Assembly (NCBI GenBank): GCA_040756515.1
Contig: JBFLYW010000021.1
Coordinates: forward strand, 1 to 64,000
From: DSXH01 sp020724325
GTDB taxonomy: Bacteria; Bacteroidota; Ignavibacteria; Ignavibacteriales; Melioribacteraceae
Direction of reading: 5' to 3'
Length of the DNA stretch: 64,000 nt
The position numbers and the translations under genes were made by a program. The number at the start of each line of letters is the position of its first letter. The stretch's first letter is position 1. Shown here one piece after another: positions 28,114 through 38,029 of this stretch. The notes beneath the pieces were generated by a model. The model was not told the origin of the DNA, made no database searches, and worked only from the letters and a program-made list of their open reading frames with translations.

Positions 28114-31100
28114 ATGAAAATAACAAGAATTCTACTTCTCCTTATCATTGCAGTATCAATTAATATTTATGGGCAAAAGGATAAACAACCGCCCAAGAAG
28201 GAAACATTTACGTCATCAACCTTTTCCGGCTTAAAATGGCGTGGTATTGGTCCTGCTTTTACAAGCGGAAGAATAGCAGATTTTGCTGTTAATCCAAAAA
28301 AACATAGTGAATATTATGTAGCCGTTGCAAGCGGTCACGTTTGGAAAACAACAAATGCCGGAACAACCTGGATGGCAGTTACAGATACACTTCCATATTC
28401 AATTGGCGTTGTTGTTATGGATCCGAACAATTCTAACGTTGTATGGGTTGGAACCGGAGAGAATAATCACCAGCGTGCACTTGGATGGGGCGATGGTGTT
28501 TACAAAACTACAGACGGCGGAAAATCGTGGAAGAATATGGGGTTAAAGGAATCGCGTCAGATAGGCGGAATTATTATCGACCCGCGAAATTCCAACGTGG
28601 TTTATGTTGCTGCTGAGGGATCTGTTTGGGGTCCGGGCGGAGAGAGAGGACTTTACAAAACCACCGACGGCGGTAAAACCTGGAACAAGGTTCTAAATAT
28701 TAGTGAGAATACTGGTGTTAATAATGTTGTATTCGATCCCCGTAATCCCGATCATATTTATGCAACATCGGAACAACGCCGAAGACACATCTTCACAAAA
28801 ATAGGTGGTGGACCCGAAAGCGCTGTTTACAAATCTACAGATGCCGGGGCTACATGGGAAAAAATTATGAGCGGTCTTCCTAAAGTTGATATTGGAGGAA
28901 TGGGAATTGCTGTTTCACCTGTAAACCCCGATTATGTGTATTTGATTATGCAAGCGGCAGAGAACGGAAGCGGATTTTACCGCTCTACTAACCGCGGCGC
29001 CTCGTGGGAAAAAATGAGCGACCACCATGAATCCGGTCAGTATTATAATGAAATTTTCTGCGATCCAAAAAACGTTGATAAAGTTTATTCTGTCGAAACA
29101 GTTTCTCATGTTACCGTTGACGGCGGAAAAACTTGGAAAGCCCTCAGTCTTAGCAACCGTCATGTTGATGATCATGCCTTATGGATCGATCCAAATGATA
29201 CGGATCATTTCATTATTGGAGGTGACGGCGGCATTTACGAAACATGGGACGGCGGTGAAACTTACGATTTCAAAGAGAACCTTCCGGTTACACAATTTTA
29301 CAGAGTAAATGTGGATAACGATTTTCCTTTTTACAATGTTTACGGCGGTACACAGGATAATAACAGCTTTGGCGGACCGTCTCAAACAATTAAAGTAGAT
29401 GGAATTGTAAACGATGACTGGATTGTTACTAACGGCGGCGATGGCTTCTGGACTGCTATCGATCCTACTAATCCAGATATAATTTATGCTGAATCTCAAT
29501 ATGGCGGAATGGTTCGTTTCGATAAAAAAAGCGGTGAATCTATTAGCATTCGTCCTGAACCCGGCAAAGGCGAAAATACTTTTAAATGGTACTGGGATAC
29601 TCCTTTGTTTATCAGTCCCCACTCTCCAACAAGATTGTATTGTGCTGCCGAGCGTGTATTCAGAAGCGACGATAGAGGCGACAGTTGGAAAATAATTAGC
29701 GACGATCTTTCAACGCAAACCGACCGCAATTCATTTCCTGTTATGGGAAAGTACTGGGCTTACGAAGCAATAGCAAAAGATGTAAGTACATCTTTATTCG
29801 GATTAATTGTATCGCTTGCAGAGTCGCCCGTTAAGGAAAATTTATTATGGGCAGGAACAGACGATGGATTGGTTCAGGTTACAGAAGATGCAAAGACATG
29901 GCGCAAAATTGAAGTACCCGGCGTGCCTAAATTCACACTTGTAAGCGATATTTTGCCAGATAAATTCGACCAAAATGTTGTGTATGTTTCATTTAACAAT
30001 CATAAACGTGATGATTTCAAACCATACATTTTTAAAAGTGCTGATAAAGGCAGAACTTGGAAGTCGATTGCTGCTAACCTTCCGGTTAATGGACCGGTTA
30101 ATACTATAGAACAGGATTTTGTTAATCCGAATCTGCTGTTTGTTGGAACTGAATGGGGATTTTTTTTCAGTCTTGACGGCGGTGAAAAATGGATTGAATT
30201 AAAAAACGGATTACCAAAAGTAAAAGTCTGCGAAATTGTTCTACATGAACGCGAAAATGATATTATCATTGCAACTTTCGGAAGAGGATTTTTCATTATA
30301 GATAATTACACACCAATCCGTCTTGCATCAAAAGAAATTATGGAAAAAGAATCTTACATCTTCCCTGTTAAAGATGCATTAACATATGTTCAAATGGGCG
30401 GACGTTATGCACAGGGTTCAACTTATTTCAAATCGCCAAACCCGGAATTTGGTGCAACAATTACTTATTACGTTAAAGAGGTTCCTAAAACATTAAAGGC
30501 AGAGAGGAAGGAAAAGGAAAAAGAATTATTTAAAGACGGCAAACCAATTCCTCAACCGTCATTCGAGGAGCTGCGAATAGAACAGGATGAAAAATCACCT
30601 TATTTCATCTTCACTATAAAAGATGAAACAGGAATAGTTGTTAAGAAAATTACAAAGTCCGCTTCTTCCGGAATTAGCAGAGTTGTGTGGGATCTTAGAT
30701 ATGAAAGCACTTCTCCTGTAACGGCAAGCAATAACAAGTTTGATCCGGTAGCAAAACAGAACAGCGGAATTTTTGCAATGCCGGGGAAATACAACGTTGA
30801 GCTGTCGATGGTTCATAGAGGTGAAGAGAAAAAATTATCCGGACCGGTTGATTTTAATGTTGTTGTATTGAACAACACTACGTTACCGGCTGAAAACCGG
30901 GCAGAACTTTCTGCATTCCAGAAGAAAGGTGCAGAACTTGTAAGAACTGTTATGGGTGCTCAAAGATTAGCCGGTGAACTTGTAAATAAAGTTGAAACAA
31001 TCCGCCAAACAATTAACAATACACCCGGGGCATCTTTCGAATTGATGAAGAAAGCAAATGTAATTGCAAAAGAGCTTGATAACATCCAATTTAAGTTCAG

Positions 31101-31371
31101 CGGACCGCCGGTAGCAGCAAGCGCAGAAGAAACTCCCCCGCGCGAGGTAACATTAAATCAAAGATTAAGAACTATGACCGGATCCCAAATGCGTTCTACT
31201 TCAAATGTAACCGAAAAGCAAAAAGCAGCTTATAATATTTTGTACGAAGAGATTCAGCCGGTTCTTCAGCAGCTGAAAAGGATTATCGAGGTTGATATTA
31301 AAGGTATTGAAATTGAATTAGAAAAAGCCGGCGCACCATGGACCCCGGGTAGAACACCCGAATTGAAGTAA
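28114..31371 (+). CDS. secreted BNR/VPS10-type beta-propeller protein (sialidase-like fold)
   Basis: 1085 residues; signal peptide (MKITRILLLLIIAVSINIYG) behind a GGAG box. Residues ~40-740 carry many BNR/Asp-box blades with S-x-D-x-G-x-T-W cores (KTTDGGKSWKNMG, STDAGATWEKI, FRSDDRGDSWKII), forming two propellers as in VPS10/sortilin-like and xyloglucanase-like proteins. The C-terminal ~300 residues include a beta-sandwich (VVWDLRYEST) and a helical tail. The family is often called glycosyl hydrolase, but I cannot identify catalytic residues. It is probably an exported binding protein or hydrolase. Confidence 0.8.
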   Translation: MKITRILLLLIIAVSINIYGQKDKQPPKKETFTSSTFSGLKWRGIGPAFTSGRIADFAVNPKKHSEYYVAVASGHVWKTTNAGTTWMAVTDTLPYSIGVVVMDPNNSNVVWVGTGENNHQRALGWGDGVYKTTDGGKSWKNMGLKESRQIGGIIIDPRNSNVVYVAAEGSVWGPGGERGLYKTTDGGKTWNKVLNISENTGVNNVVFDPRNPDHIYATSEQRRRHIFTKIGGGPESAVYKSTDAGATWEKIMSGLPKVDIGGMGIAVSPVNPDYVYLIMQAAENGSGFYRSTNRGASWEKMSDHHESGQYYNEIFCDPKNVDKVYSVETVSHVTVDGGKTWKALSLSNRHVDDHALWIDPNDTDHFIIGGDGGIYETWDGGETYDFKENLPVTQFYRVNVDNDFPFYNVYGGTQDNNSFGGPSQTIKVDGIVNDDWIVTNGGDGFWTAIDPTNPDIIYAESQYGGMVRFDKKSGESISIRPEPGKGENTFKWYWDTPLFISPHSPTRLYCAAERVFRSDDRGDSWKIISDDLSTQTDRNSFPVMGKYWAYEAIAKDVSTSLFGLIVSLAESPVKENLLWAGTDDGLVQVTEDAKTWRKIEVPGVPKFTLVSDILPDKFDQNVVYVSFNNHKRDDFKPYIFKSADKGRTWKSIAANLPVNGPVNTIEQDFVNPNLLFVGTEWGFFFSLDGGEKWIELKNGLPKVKVCEIVLHERENDIIIATFGRGFFIIDNYTPIRLASKEIMEKESYIFPVKDALTYVQMGGRYAQGSTYFKSPNPEFGATITYYVKEVPKTLKAERKEKEKELFKDGKPIPQPSFEELRIEQDEKSPYFIFTIKDETGIVVKKITKSASSGISRVVWDLRYESTSPVTASNNKFDPVAKQNSGIFAMPGKYNVELSMVHRGEEKKLSGPVDFNVVVLNNTTLPAENRAELSAFQKKGAELVRTVMGAQRLAGELVNKVETIRQTINNTPGASFELMKKANVIAKELDNIQFKFSGPPVAASAEETPPREVTLNQRLRTMTGSQMRSTSNVTEKQKAAYNILYEEIQPVLQQLKRIIEVDIKGIEIELEKAGAPWTPGRTPELK

Positions 31372-31445
31372 ATATTTTCGTGACTTATTGGCAATGGATT
31401 AGTATTTTGCCTCTAAGTTACATAGACACAAAGCTTCACAAAGAG

Positions 31446-31478
31446 AACCCTCTCTAAATTTATGGAGAGGGTTTTTTT
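31446..31478 (+). terminator. rho-independent terminator
   Basis: A 9-bp stem (aaccctctc / gagagggtt) with a 10-base loop, followed by a run of T. It lies ~75 bp after the BNR propeller gene and fits its transcription end. Confidence 0.85.
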
Positions 31479-31833
31479 ATTGAGCATCTGTCATGCTAAA
31501 TTTATTTCACCATCCGATAAATGTTTTACATACAGATTCAGATTTTCAACAGAATGACTGCATACAATAGTACTATGATCAAAACGAGGCGATTTGAAGA
31601 ATCTTATTCTATTAAATTCATAAAATAATTCCTGCACCTTAGAGAAGATTTCAAGATTTTTATTCGGAATTTGCGTGGCTTAAAAATCCAGGTGTAATAA
31701 CTAAAAAGACTCTGTTTATAATACAATAGATTATAACAACAGTTATGTTATTTCTGCAAAAAACATTAACTCAAAATTTATTTTTGATTTTCGTATATTA
31801 GATCAAGTTTTGTTAAGAAAATTTTTGTGGTCT
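31479..31833. other. gap without recognised gene
   Basis: AT-rich spacer between the terminator and the methyltransferase gene. A few words resemble worn copies of the REP-like repeat (tgtcatgcta near 31490, gaagaatctta near 31595). Nothing coding was seen. Confidence 0.5.
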
Positions 31834-32745
31834 ATGAATATATCAGAGAAATTCAATCCCAAAGCTAATGTAGTTTTATTCAATGGAGATTGTCTAAAAA
31901 TCTTAGAAAAAATTCCAGATAATTTTGTAAAACTGGTTGTAACATCCCCGCCATATAATATTGGTAAATCATATGAGAAGCGGGAAAAATTAGATAAATA
32001 CTTAGCCTCTCAAAGAAAAGTAATCCAGGAATGCGTAAGAGTTTTATCTCCAAACGGCAGTATTTGTTGGCAGGTTGGAAATTATGTTGACAACGGAGAA
32101 ATTATTCCTCTCGATATTTTATTATATCCTATTTTCAATGAACTAAATCTTAAAATGCGTAATCGAATTGTTTGGCATTTTGGTCATGGTTTGCATGCAA
32201 GTAAAAGATACTCTGGACGCTATGAGGTAATATTATGGTTTACTAAAACCGATGTATACACTTTCAATTTAGACGCTGTTAGAGTTCCTTCCAAATACCC
32301 AAACAAGCGGCATTTTAAAGGACCGAAGAAGGGCGAGCTTTCTGGGAATCCACTTGGAAAAAATCCTTCTGATGTTTGGGATATTCCAAATGTTAAGTCA
32401 AATCATATTGAAAAAACTATCCACCCCGCGCAATTTCCAATAGAACTTATTGAAAGATTAGTTCTTTCTTTAACCGATGAAGACGACTGGACTTTAGACC
32501 CATTTATGGGTGTGGGCACAACTCAAATTGCTTCAATAATCCATTCTAGAAAATCGATTGGCGCTGAAATATTACCTGAATATTATAAAGTTGCAAAAGA
32601 AAGAATAAATCTTGCTGTTGAAGGTGAATTGTTGATTCGACCAATGGAACGACCCGTGTTTGATCCAAACACCAAGGAAAAATATGTTCCGCCAAAGAGA
32701 GTCAACGTTGGCAATAATTCTACGTCTCTTTTCCCAAATTATTGA
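31834..32745 (+). CDS. type II site-specific DNA methyltransferase (beta-class, probably N4-cytosine)
   Basis: The ATG at 31834 is preferred to the TTG 24 bases upstream; it gives 303 residues. Catalytic motif IV is TSPPYNIG (residues 37-44) and the SAM-binding motif I is LDPFMGVGTT (221-230). Motif IV preceding motif I is the beta-class order, and SPPY is usual for N4-cytosine enzymes. A BglII-family endonuclease gene starts 9 bp downstream, so the likely target is in the AGATCT/RGATCY group; this is inferred from the partner. The frame is intact although the nuclease is broken. Confidence 0.88.
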   Translation: MNISEKFNPKANVVLFNGDCLKILEKIPDNFVKLVVTSPPYNIGKSYEKREKLDKYLASQRKVIQECVRVLSPNGSICWQVGNYVDNGEIIPLDILLYPIFNELNLKMRNRIVWHFGHGLHASKRYSGRYEVILWFTKTDVYTFNLDAVRVPSKYPNKRHFKGPKKGELSGNPLGKNPSDVWDIPNVKSNHIEKTIHPAQFPIELIERLVLSLTDEDDWTLDPFMGVGTTQIASIIHSRKSIGAEILPEYYKVAKERINLAVEGELLIRPMERPVFDPNTKEKYVPPKRVNVGNNSTSLFPNY

Positions 32746-32754
32746 AGGTAATTT

Positions 32755-33299
32755 ATGAAAGTAGTTTATGAATATTCTCATCTTGGAGGAAGTGAAATTT
32801 TGCAAGTACGCTTCCAAAACTTAATAAACAGATATATGAAGTTATCAAGCAAATAAAATCTTCAAAAACAAAGATTAGTAAAGAGAAAACTATGGCTGGG
32901 AGAGCTTTATATTCTCCAACCGATATGAATCAACAATTCAAAGAATCTTTCAACAAAAAAGGATTCAATGAACTGCGAGATACTTACACAATTACAATTC
33001 CTAACAGCGATGTTCAGATAAAAGGGGCTTTCAAACAAATAGATTTTGTAAAAGAAAAAGTTTTAGTCGAAGTTCAGTTCGGTAAGTATGCTTTTATGTT
33101 TTATGATATGACAAAATTCCAATACTTCTTTAATGAAAATAAGGCAGAAGTTGGAGTTGAAATAGTTCCTTCCCACGCATTTCAAAGCGAAATGTAAAGT
33201 GGAGTTTCATACGGCGAACAGCTTGTCTATGATATTGAAAGATTAAAAAGACATTTTCCTGCCGTGCCAGTTAAAGTAATTCTTGTTGAAGCTGATTAA
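32755..33299 (+). pseudogene. BglII-family restriction endonuclease, frameshift plus nonsense mutation
   Basis: The ATG at 32755 starts MKVVYEYSHLGGSEILQVRF. One base is missing near 32813, and the protein resumes in the next frame with PKLNKQIYEVIKQIK and MAGRALYSPTDMN. A TAA at 33195-33197 then interrupts it between HAFQSEM and SGVSYGEQLVYDIERLK, which runs to TAA at 33297. In the rebuilt protein (~180 residues) D97, E106 and Q108 (QIDFVKEKVLVEVQFGK) keep the spacing of the BglII active site D84/E93/Q95. Two independent lesions make it a pseudogene unless they are sequencing errors. Confidence 0.88.
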
Positions 33300-33473
33300 T
33301 ATTATAAACGTAAGAGACTATTCGGTTATTTTGCAAAGCAGAGTTACGTTTTCAGTTTTTTTCTTTTTTGAAAAATTTTTTATCAATAAAAATTTGCTGT
33401 GGTAAACTGGTATTGCTATTATGGGCTTCCCGCTAGCGATAACGCTGTTATAAATATTTAGAAAGGACAGAAA

Positions 33474-34034
33474 GTGAATTCTTTCCAGCATGTACTAACA
33501 CTAATATCAATAATAATCGGGCTCGGTTTAGCACAGATACTAACAAATTTTAACTCATTGATAAAAGAGAGAAAAAAAGTCCGCTTTTACTGGCTTCCTA
33601 TCTATTGGGCAATAGGTACTTTCTTTTTACAAGTTCAATGGTGGTGGGGAATTTATAAAGCCAAAGAGATAGAAACATGGAATTTTCTTTTCTTCTCGTT
33701 TATTATTTTGAATCCAATATCAATGTTTCTGGCTTCCGGATCTGTACTTCCCAAAGCTTCCCCAGATATTACTTATGATCTACAAGAATATTATTATTCT
33801 AACAGACGCTGGTATTTTATTTTAATGGCATTTAATCCTTTGCTTGATATTCTCCGTCATGTTATTTTTATTCAAGAATATTTTCATCCATCTAACTTTG
33901 CGAACCTGATTCCATTAGTTTTTCTAACAAGTCTTGCCTTTGTAAAAAACCAGACCTATCATATAATTGTTACTATACTTCTTACTGTTTCACTAATCTT
34001 TTTTATAGCAGCGTTTAGTTTTAGATTGGTATAG
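33474..34034 (+). CDS. hypothetical integral membrane protein
   Basis: 186 residues from a GTG preceded by AGGACAG. Five to six hydrophobic segments are visible (HVLTLISIIIGLGLAQIL at the N-terminus, FFSFIILNPISMFLASG, IIVTILLTVSLIFFIAAF at the end). I do not recognise the family or function. It sits between the broken restriction locus and the recombinase, in DNA of accessory character. Confidence 0.65.
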   Translation: MNSFQHVLTLISIIIGLGLAQILTNFNSLIKERKKVRFYWLPIYWAIGTFFLQVQWWWGIYKAKEIETWNFLFFSFIILNPISMFLASGSVLPKASPDITYDLQEYYYSNRRWYFILMAFNPLLDILRHVIFIQEYFHPSNFANLIPLVFLTSLAFVKNQTYHIIVTILLTVSLIFFIAAFSFRLV

Positions 34035-34589
34035 ATATAATTTCAAACAAAATTATAAAATCATTACGAAAGGAATAATCTTTATTACACAGGGGAATGT
34101 TCAGCCTATAATTTGAATACCCGAATTACTTTTGGGTATTTCATTGATTTTATATCCATCTGGTTCAGCATGCAAGCATCGGTGGAATTATTAAAGAACA
34201 ATCAGTTAAGCATTTTTATTGTTCCGGATAATCAATCTTTTCAGCTTCAACAGAATTAGTAAAATTATTGCATCTGTATTAACATTCTTCAAACAGTTCT
34301 ATACGCGGTATCCGGGCGTAATATTTGAACTGCTCTGGTCTGCAAAATATTTTTCAGTTTAACATAATGGCATTAGTAAGAAAATTAAGTATCTCTATTT
34401 TGTTCCGGAGGTTGTAGAGCCCGCTGCAGTATATGTAATTCAGGATTTTCTTTCATAGAATTCTTGATACTAATAAAAAAAATTTCAATTTTTACTGTAA
34501 CAGAAGTATTAAATTGATTTATCTACACAAATACCGAACAAAAAAATTTCTTTTATTCCTTTTTGTGACTAACGTGGCGGAGCTTTAAA
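34035..34589. other. 555-bp gap upstream of the recombinase
   Basis: No supported gene. A dyad aataccc ... gggtatt near 34117-34141 followed by a few T could end transcription of the membrane-protein gene. The stretch just before the recombinase (gtggcggagc, 34573-34582) supplies its GGAG box. Confidence 0.45.
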
Positions 34590-35468
34590 TTGACAACCTC
34601 CTCTACTGAACAAAATAACCAAAAACTTTTCGACGTGGTAAAGAATGAACTGCTTTTACGAAATTACAGCTATAAAACAATTAAAAGCTATTTAAGTTGT
34701 CTGCGTAATTTTGTGAAATATTTTTATCCAAAACATCCTAGAGAAATTACAAACGAAAGCATAAAAAAATATATTCTCCATCTTATTGAGGAAAGGAAAT
34801 GGGAAGCAGCAACGGTTAACCAATCGTTCAATGCGTTGCGATTTCTATATGTTGAACTTTACAAAATGCCGTTCGTTATTAATTCCATTCCAAGGCCTAA
34901 AAAAAATAAAAAGCTGCCAGATATTTTAATACAGGAAGATATACTAAAAATTTTTTCTTATGTAAATAACCTAAAACATAAAACACTTTTAATGCTCATT
35001 TATTCTGCTGGATTAAGAGTTGGGGAAAGTGTTAGACTGAAAGTATCGGATATTGATGGACAAAGAAAAATGATCCATTTACGCGGAGCGAAAGGTAAAA
35101 AGGATAGATATACTTTGCTTTCTGACGCTGCTTTGGAAATGCTTCGAAAATATTATAAGGAGTATAGACCCAAAGAATATTTGTTCGAAGGACAAGGGAG
35201 CCGAACTCATCTGGCAGAAAGAAGTATTCAAAATGTTTTTCATCGTGCAGTAAAATTGGCCGGCATAAAAAAAGAAATTAGTTTACATGGATTGAGGCAT
35301 AGTTTTGCAACACATCTGCTTGAAAGCGGAGTAGACTTACGATTTATTCAGGAATTGCTTGGACACAGCAGTTCTAAAACAACCGAAATTTATACACACG
35401 TGAGCAAAAAGTCCTTAGGCAAAATAGTAAATCCACTTGATCAAGCAATTAAAAACAACGCCATATAG
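34590..35468 (+). CDS. tyrosine recombinase, Xer/integron-integrase-like, linked to the cassette array
   Basis: 292 residues from a TTG with GGAG upstream. Residues ~10-95 form the SAM-like core-binding domain (YSYKTIKSYLSCLRNFVKYF). Catalytic residues are R143 (SAGLRVGE), K168 (GAKGKKDR), H233 and R236 (LHGLRHSFATHL), H259 (LLGHSS) and Y268 (TEIYTHV), all present. The end (KIVNPLDQ) recalls IntI (SPLD). However, the segment between EYLFEGQG and HRAVKLAGI is short, so the ~20-35-residue insertion typical of IntI is missing. It is transcribed toward the cassettes, unlike most integrons. It probably inserts or excises the downstream units. Confidence 0.85.
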   Translation: MTTSSTEQNNQKLFDVVKNELLLRNYSYKTIKSYLSCLRNFVKYFYPKHPREITNESIKKYILHLIEERKWEAATVNQSFNALRFLYVELYKMPFVINSIPRPKKNKKLPDILIQEDILKIFSYVNNLKHKTLLMLIYSAGLRVGESVRLKVSDIDGQRKMIHLRGAKGKKDRYTLLSDAALEMLRKYYKEYRPKEYLFEGQGSRTHLAERSIQNVFHRAVKLAGIKKEISLHGLRHSFATHLLESGVDLRFIQELLGHSSSKTTEIYTHVSKKSLGKIVNPLDQAIKNNAI

Positions 35469-35537
35469 CGTCTATACATCTAATTCGATATATTAAACGC
35501 AATAAAAAATAATTTCGTAGTTACAATAGTTGGCTGC
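35469..35537 (+). other. candidate attI-like insertion site
   Basis: The sequence between the recombinase stop and the first cassette ends in the core GTTGGCTGC (35529-35537), the border of unit 1. No palindrome like those of the attC sites is seen, as expected for an attI. Assignment rests on position and on the core. Confidence 0.5.
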
Positions 35538-35576
35538 AAGTGCAACAAGCGATAGTGCAATAAACAAATTTTTACG

Positions 35577-36818
35577 ATGAAAATAAAAACAATTTTAGTA
35601 TTCCTTCTTATTTATTCAACTGGATTTTCACAAGAGAACAAGGAAACTGATTTAAACTCTGTCAGATTAAATCGGATTGATGATTTTTTCAATGAATTAA
35701 CATCAAGCGGTAAATTAGGTGGTGTTTCTACCATGATTTCGAGAGATAATCAGATTCTATATAAAAAATCATTTGGATACTTAGATATTGAGAGTGAAAC
35801 CAAAATGATTAATGATGCAATTGTTCCAATTGGTTCTATGACTAAGATAATAACATCTATCGCTGTTCTTCAATTATATGAGCAAGGATTTTTCTTATTA
35901 AATGACCCGATTGATAAATATATTCCTGAGTTGAAAGATTTAGTTGTAAGTTCAAATCCCAAACAATTAACAACCGATTCATTGGTAACTGAAAAACCCA
36001 AACAGAAACCTACTATCCGTGATTTTCTGAGACATACATCAGGAATGACCTATTATGGGGGAGGAACAATTACAGATAAGTTGTATTCTGAAGCTGGATT
36101 TAAAAAATGGGACAAGTCTATACAGGAATTTGCCAAAATAGTTGGAGAAATACCGCTTTCTTTTCATCCGGGTGATAAATGGGATTATAGCTTATCTCAT
36201 GATATTCTGGGATACTTGATAGAAATTGTATCTGGACAGACTTTGGCAGATTATTTTAGGACGAATATTTTCGAGCCATTAGAAATGTATAGTGCAGGAT
36301 TTTATGTTGCCACTGATAAGAAAGCAAATTTGACAAGTTTATATCTCTACAAAAACGGAGAGTTGACTGTGCAGCATGATAATGAGAAATCTAAATATTT
36401 GAGAGTACCGCCTGTTTACTCAGGAGGTGGAGGTTGGTCAGATTCTTATTGTGGTGTAGTTTGTACAGTTCAGGATTTTCATAATCTTTGTTTGATGCTT
36501 TTAAATTATGGGGACTATCGTAACAAGCAAATTTTGAGTCGAAAAACTGTTGAATTAATGACTTCAAATCATGTTGGTGATTTAAGAGGTATAGGAGAAG
36601 GTTATGGACTTGGGTTAGGGATTACAACATCAATTAATGATTATGGAGAATTAGGTTCAGATAAAGAAGTTTATTGGGCAGGAGGACCATATAATACATA
36701 TTTTTGGATTGATTATAAGGAAAAATTAATTGGGATAATGCTTCCGAATACTGCACCATTTGAACATTTAAGTATGATGGAGAAATTTAAAGTATTAACA
36801 CTTCAAACAATTGATTAA
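35577..36818 (+). CDS. serine hydrolase, class C beta-lactamase-like (cassette 1)
   Basis: 413 residues with a signal peptide (MKIKTILVFLLIYSTGFS). The nucleophile motif is SMTK (S87, K90), the second motif starts at Y204 (DYSLSHDILGYLIE; Leu and Ser where YxN is usual), and the RHTSGM segment of this family is present. A third motif of the H/K-x-G type is not obvious. It could be a peptidase, esterase or beta-lactamase acting outside the cytoplasm. It fills the first cassette alone, and its stop lies 10 bp before the attC-like site. Confidence 0.85.
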   Translation: MKIKTILVFLLIYSTGFSQENKETDLNSVRLNRIDDFFNELTSSGKLGGVSTMISRDNQILYKKSFGYLDIESETKMINDAIVPIGSMTKIITSIAVLQLYEQGFFLLNDPIDKYIPELKDLVVSSNPKQLTTDSLVTEKPKQKPTIRDFLRHTSGMTYYGGGTITDKLYSEAGFKKWDKSIQEFAKIVGEIPLSFHPGDKWDYSLSHDILGYLIEIVSGQTLADYFRTNIFEPLEMYSAGFYVATDKKANLTSLYLYKNGELTVQHDNEKSKYLRVPPVYSGGGGWSDSYCGVVCTVQDFHNLCLMLLNYGDYRNKQILSRKTVELMTSNHVGDLRGIGEGYGLGLGITTSINDYGELGSDKEVYWAGGPYNTYFWIDYKEKLIGIMLPNTAPFEHLSMMEKFKVLTLQTID

Positions 36819-36827
36819 CAAGCACCA

Positions 36828-36960
36828 GCAGCCAACACACAATATAAAACAGTTGGGGTTCAGTGGTTTGCGTGGGTTTGGTTCTCGCTCCAACTTTTTC
36901 CAACGGTGGATAGGAACGCAGCCCGAAAACCCAACCGTTTCATATTGTCAAACGTTACCC
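36828..36960 (+). other. attC-like site closing cassette 1
   Basis: It opens with GCAGCCAAC (36828-36836), the exact complement of the cassette-1 core at 35529. It ends at the next core GTTACCC (36954). Inner arms pair: caatataaaacagttggg near the left and cccaaccgtttcatattg near the right, 15 of 18 positions complementary with G/A swaps. Length ~133 bp. Confidence 0.75.
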
Positions 36961-37049
36961 AACATAATAAAAAAGACAACATGACGCGATTAAAAAAGGA
37001 GAAAGTCAAAAATCCTAAAAAGAGTAGACGACAAATAAAATGTTTAAAT

Positions 37050-38006
37050 ATGAGAAAAGTGATATTCCTGTTTGTAGTTTTGATAACAACTTACTGTACA
37101 GTTTTTGCAAGCAATCAAAATGACACAACGTTTAATGAAGAGCAGATTATACTTAAAACAGAATCTGGTGATATTTTTGGAACTTTATTGCTCCCTGAGA
37201 AGAGAGATAATATTCCAATTGCTATAATTATTGCAGGGTCTGGTCCCACTGATAGAAATGGAAATAATCCTTCAATGAAAAACGACTGTTTGAAAAAACT
37301 AGCAAACGAATTGTCATTTCATAATATTGCTTCATTGCGTTACGATAAACGTGGTATTGCGGAAAGCAAAGTATCTGGGAAAAAAGAAATTGATTTAAGA
37401 TTTGATGATTATGTTGATGATGTTATTGGATGGTTGAAATTATTTAAACACGATAAGCGGTTCACAAAAGTTATAATAATTGGTCATAGCGAAGGTTCAT
37501 TAATTGGCATGGTTGCATCTGCAATTGAACCTCCAAATATGTTTATATCAATTGCCGGTGCAGGTAAATCAGCAGACCTATTATTAAAAGAGCAATTAAA
37601 ATCTCAACCTAAAGAGATTATTGATATTTCTTTTCCAATAATAGATAGTTTGAAACTTGGTATTACATATGAAAATGTTAATCCTATTCTTTTTTCTTTA
37701 TTCAGACCAAGTGTTCAGCCCTATATGATTTCATGGTTTAAATATGACCCACAAATTGAAATAAGTAAATTGAATATACCGGTTCTTATTATTCAAGGCA
37801 CAAATGATATTCAAATTTCAACAGAGGATGCTACATTACTCTCTAAATCAAACCAAAATTCACAGCTTGTTCAGATTGACAGCATGAATCATATTTTTAG
37901 AATTGTAGAAAACGACATGTTAATTAATGTTTCAACCTATAATAATGAAACACTGCCTATTTCAAAGGAACTCGTTAAATCAATAGTTGATTTTGTACTT
38001 AATTAA
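37050..38006 (+). CDS. alpha/beta hydrolase, exported (cassette 2)
   Basis: The ATG at 37050 is chosen because it opens a signal peptide (MRKVIFLFVVLITTYCTVFA). A longer start at 36981 would add a basic stretch. The product is 318 residues. The nucleophile elbow is GHSEGS (S147), the oxyanion region is IIAGSGPTDRNGNN, and an acid/His pair follows at GTNDIQ and MNHIF. Similar proteins are annotated as dienelactone-hydrolase-like peptidases or esterases; the substrate is unknown. It is the first of four genes in one cassette. Confidence 0.8.
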   Translation: MRKVIFLFVVLITTYCTVFASNQNDTTFNEEQIILKTESGDIFGTLLLPEKRDNIPIAIIIAGSGPTDRNGNNPSMKNDCLKKLANELSFHNIASLRYDKRGIAESKVSGKKEIDLRFDDYVDDVIGWLKLFKHDKRFTKVIIIGHSEGSLIGMVASAIEPPNMFISIAGAGKSADLLLKEQLKSQPKEIIDISFPIIDSLKLGITYENVNPILFSLFRPSVQPYMISWFKYDPQIEISKLNIPVLIIQGTNDIQISTEDATLLSKSNQNSQLVQIDSMNHIFRIVENDMLINVSTYNNETLPISKELVKSIVDFVLN

Positions 38007-38029
38007 ATGTTTAACCTAAATTTAAAAAA

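Noticed and set aside
29179..29622. 147-residue minus-strand frame inside the BNR protein gene
   Set aside because: Antisense to conserved propeller blades; no ribosome-binding site or family match.
34590..35468. Calling the recombinase XerC/XerD itself
   Set aside because: Position beside a cassette array, a TTG start and the NPLDQ ending argue for an accessory integrase; housekeeping Xer genes are expected elsewhere.
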